Positions 14,348 to 16,032 of a stretch of 16,032 nt of DNA are shown here, piece after piece. The notes below the pieces were generated by a model. The model saw nothing but the letters and a program-made list of their open reading frames with translations, ran no database searches and was not told the origin of the DNA. Numbering within the stretch: the first letter of the stretch is position 1; each line of letters begins with the position of its first letter. This DNA comes from Phycisphaerae bacterium (GTDB lineage Bacteria; Planctomycetota; Phycisphaerae; UBA1845; Fen-1342), in assembly GCA_016935035.1 (NCBI GenBank), contig JAFGRR010000363.1, positions 1-16,032 of the forward strand, given 5' to 3'. The position numbers and the translations under genes are program-made.

Positions 14348-14711
14348 CGATTCTCCCGGAACCGACTGTGACTACGCTGGCTGTCCACTGCTGCTGGCGG
14401 CCCCGTCGCCACTGCACATCATCCAGTGATGGCTGCCTGAGCGTGCCCAACGGGGCCAGCCGACGCAAACTACATCCTATTCGAATGATTTGGCATGTCA
14501 AGAAGCTTGCGTGTGTCTGGGCATGTGACACTAATAGTCTGCCACCAATGGTGTTACGCGCTATACGAGCTCGCACCCGATCACTGCTTATGTATTGGAC
14601 ACGAAATATTGTGCGGATAACATCTGGTAGTGGGGGAGGCCGTGGCCAGCGCGCAAGCCTACGTAGCAGGTCGAGCGCTGCCGGCAGACAACACCCGACG
14701 ATGTTAACGGT
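14348..14711. other. Non-coding region between divergent PRC-barrel genes
   Basis: 364 bases separate the divergent starts. The only well-supported element is the - strand promoter at 14474-14501. A weaker + strand candidate is TTGGAC (14595-14600) with TAACAT (14618-14623), 17 bases apart. The part from about 14470 to 14630 is visibly richer in A+T than its surroundings. No RNA gene or conserved protein fragment was recognised. Confidence 0.5.
14474..14501 (-). promoter_or_regulatory. Sigma70-like promoter for the PRC2-ptsI operon
   Basis: On the - strand a perfect TTGACA (14501-14496) is followed after 16 bases by TAGGAT (14479-14474, four of six matches). Transcription would start near 14467 and leave a leader of about 120 bases before PRC2. 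It is the best promoter-like sequence in the window and lies in its most A+T-rich intergenic stretch. Confidence 0.5.
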
Positions 14712-14927
14712 GTGTTCGACGCCGCGAAACTACGAAGTGCGCGACGACTGTTCGGCTTTCGCGTGCAGGCCATGGATGGCGATGTGGGCAAGGTGGCGGA
14801 TGTGTTGTATGGGCCCGAGCCGCGGCGAATCTCCAGACTCGTTGTCGCCACGCGCGGGTGGCCTCCCGGCTCGAAGCTGGCGATGCCGACCGAGCACATT
14901 CAGGGCATCAGCAGGCCCAATCGATGA
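14712..14927 (+). CDS. Single PRC-barrel half-domain protein, possibly a remnant
   Basis: From GTG 14712 the frame encodes 71 residues: LRSARRLFGFRVQAMDGDVG, KVADVLYGP, ISRLVVATRGWPPGSKLAMP and TEHIQGISRPNR. This matches the second half of PRC1 and PRC2 (LRSAxEVxGYxIxxxDGDIGH ... VVxTGNWLxGRxVxxxxxxI). It stops before the last strand and the LSxxxxxxSP tail that the complete halves have. No ribosome site is seen and no ATG starts the frame, which is open upstream to a TAG at 14664. It lies on the strand opposite to the other PRC genes. It may be a small functional protein or a relic of a duplicated PRC gene; I cannot decide. Confidence 0.5.
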   Translation: MFDAAKLRSARRLFGFRVQAMDGDVGKVADVLYGPEPRRISRLVVATRGWPPGSKLAMPTEHIQGISRPNR

Positions 14928-15096
14928 CTGTTCCTTGGCATAACGCGCAACGCCGTCTGTGATTGTCGGCCTTTTGACGACGAACAGCAGGCGCTTTGAT
15001 CGAGGCATACCAGGTGCAGTGCCAGCGCATTTGGGTTGTCGATATCTAGTCTCTCCACACGCGAAGCAGGCATGCAACTGCAGAGGTGACCGCCCC

Positions 15097-15594
15097 GTGA
15101 ACCGCGATGCAGAAACTGGCCGCTATCTACCATCTGACACGAAGCCTGGCGTCGCAGCGCCGGCGAGGACGTCTGCTGCACTACGGCAAGCACACGCATC
15201 TTGCTTTGTGTGCGGTAGCTCGAACGGCGACGAGCTGGGTTTGTCATTCCACCCCAAACCTGACGGCAGTGTCGTCGCGCGATTTGCCAGCGAGCCACGT
15301 CTCGGGGGCTACGCGGACCGCATGCATGGCGGCGTGATATCGATGATTCTCGACGACGCAATGACGAGCCGTCTGTTACAGGGCCAGGTCATCACGGCCG
15401 TTACCGGACGACTCACCGTGCACTACCGGCACCCTGTCTGGCTCGGTGAAGTCATTGAAGTGCGTGCCCGTGTCAAATCATCCCAGCCACCTCTGTTTCG
15501 CATGGAAGCCGAGTTGACGCAGGACAGACGCGTCTGCAGACGGGCGACGGCGAAGTTCGCACATGTGGACATGTCGGCGCCGGTCGACGCATAG
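15097..15594 (+). CDS. PaaI-like hotdog-fold thioesterase
   Basis: Predicted acyl-CoA thioesterase-type protein of 165 residues. The hotdog domain covers about 33-158: an N-terminal HASCFVCGSSN motif (C36, C39), ELGLSFHPKPDGSVVARF, the helix-start motif RMHGGVISMILDDAM (75-89) with the family's HGG, then GRLTVHYRHPVWLGEVIEVR and RMEAELTQDRRVCRRATAKF. The HGG plus LDDAM combination is typical of the PaaI/YbgC-like group with a CFVCG lead. I chose GTG 15097 because GAGG stands 10 bases upstream; the frame is open back to 14959, but that part is not like any family member. Residues 1-32 may also be spacer. The substrate is unknown and the neighbours give no clue. Confidence 0.8.
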   Translation: MNRDAETGRYLPSDTKPGVAAPARTSAALRQAHASCFVCGSSNGDELGLSFHPKPDGSVVARFASEPRLGGYADRMHGGVISMILDDAMTSRLLQGQVITAVTGRLTVHYRHPVWLGEVIEVRARVKSSQPPLFRMEAELTQDRRVCRRATAKFAHVDMSAPVDA

Positions 15595-15648
15595 TCAATC
15601 CGCCACCGCTCATGAGGCCAGCGTAGGCGACGTATGCGGTCCACGACA

Positions 15649-16032
15649 TCACCCTGCCTTCCTATGCCGCATTGAGCCGGCAACGGTCAAGAGCGCGAAC
15701 ACGATGCACGAGGCGCTGACGCCAACTACCGAGGCGTCAATCTGTGCGGCATACGCCGTGAAACTCTCACCAAGGGGATGCCGGTCAAACTTGCTCGCGG
15801 CAACCGACAGCCCGCGATAGACCAGCGTGATCAGTACGGCCGCCAGCATCGTGATGAAGACGCGCGTGCTCAACCACACCGAGCGCTGCTTGCTGAGCGA
15901 CCCTATGCAGACGGGCAGGATGATCGCCGGCGCCCAGAGGTGATACGTCAGAAGCAGCAGTCCGATGATGTCCGACCAGGCCACGGCCACCAGTATCGCG
16001 GCGCCGCCGAGCGCGGCCGTACATATGCGTGC
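15649..16032 (-). CDS. Sodium:solute symporter-like transporter, C-terminal fragment
   Basis: The frame is open from the right edge of the window to a stop at 15651-15649, about 127 residues. It shows three hydrophobic stretches: SDIIGLLLLTYHLWAPAIIL, then VFITMLAAVLITLVY, and SVVGVSASCIVFALLTVAG near the end. The pattern SDIIxLLLLxYxxxAPxxxxPVxxG is the usual eleventh-helix region of sodium:solute symporters (SSS family), and DASVVGVSASxxVF fits the last helix. The GTGs near 15990 are internal, since similarity continues to the window edge. It converges on the thioesterase gene with a 54-base gap in which no terminator is visible. Solute unknown; another multi-pass transporter cannot be excluded. 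Confidence 0.6.
   Translation of the reverse strand, partial: ARICTAALGGAAILVAVAWSDIIGLLLLTYHLWAPAIILPVCIGSLSKQRSVWLSTRVFITMLAAVLITLVYRGLSVAASKFDRHPLGESFTAYAAQIDASVVGVSASCIVFALLTVAGSMRHRKAG

Noticed and set aside
14483..14510. Sigma54-type promoter (TGGCA ... TTGC)
   Set aside because: The GG and GC pairs are 15 bases apart instead of the required 10.
14959..15096. N-terminal extension of the thioesterase
   Set aside because: The 46 residues are not like the family and a ribosome site precedes GTG 15097.

Overview
The window is G+C-rich bacterial DNA. The gene content fits an uncultured planctomycete-like or related environmental bacterium: a MacAB-type export operon behind a Yip1-like protein, a cytoplasmic GH13 enzyme, debris of a GH127-type glycosidase and a Hanks-type kinase, and tandem-duplicated PRC-barrel proteins. 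No rRNA or marker gene is present, so the taxonomic guess is weak.

Left part, + strand (1-5490): the tail of a membrane protein, then a tightly coupled tripartite export operon. It consists of a HlyD/MacA-type adaptor, a MacB-type ATPase and a MacB/FtsX-type permease, with ATGA overlaps at both inner junctions. After a short gap comes a GH13 alpha-amylase-family enzyme that carries a GH2-like sugar-binding domain at its N-terminus.

Middle part, - strand (8525 down to 5714): a NodI/DrrA-type ABC ATPase, its ABC-2 permease and a RarD/EamA transporter. The stop codon of each of these three genes lies inside a short tandem array of 7-bp units (CATTCNN on the + strand, NNGAATG on the coding strand). 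One array also supplies the apparent start codon of the permease.

Junction (about 8530-9260): a gene graveyard. It holds the C-terminal piece of a GH127-like glycosidase on the + strand and a frameshifted C-lobe of a Ser/Thr protein kinase on the - strand, lying end to end. Neither is intact.

Right part, - strand (14347 down to 9266): the most distinctive region. A probable operon runs from a sigma70-like promoter near 14475-14501 and encodes: two-domain PRC-barrel protein, small coiled-coil protein, DnaJ-type zinc-finger protein without a J domain, complete PTS Enzyme I (PtsI), a second two-domain PRC-barrel protein (TGATG overlap with ptsI), and a small unknown protein. No HPr, EIIA or sugar permease is in the window. 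This looks like a signalling or stress module whose function I cannot assign; it is the best candidate for an undescribed system.

Right edge: on the + strand a solitary PRC half-domain gene (possibly decayed) and a PaaI-like hotdog thioesterase. The window then ends in the C-terminal part of a sodium:solute symporter-like membrane protein on the - strand.
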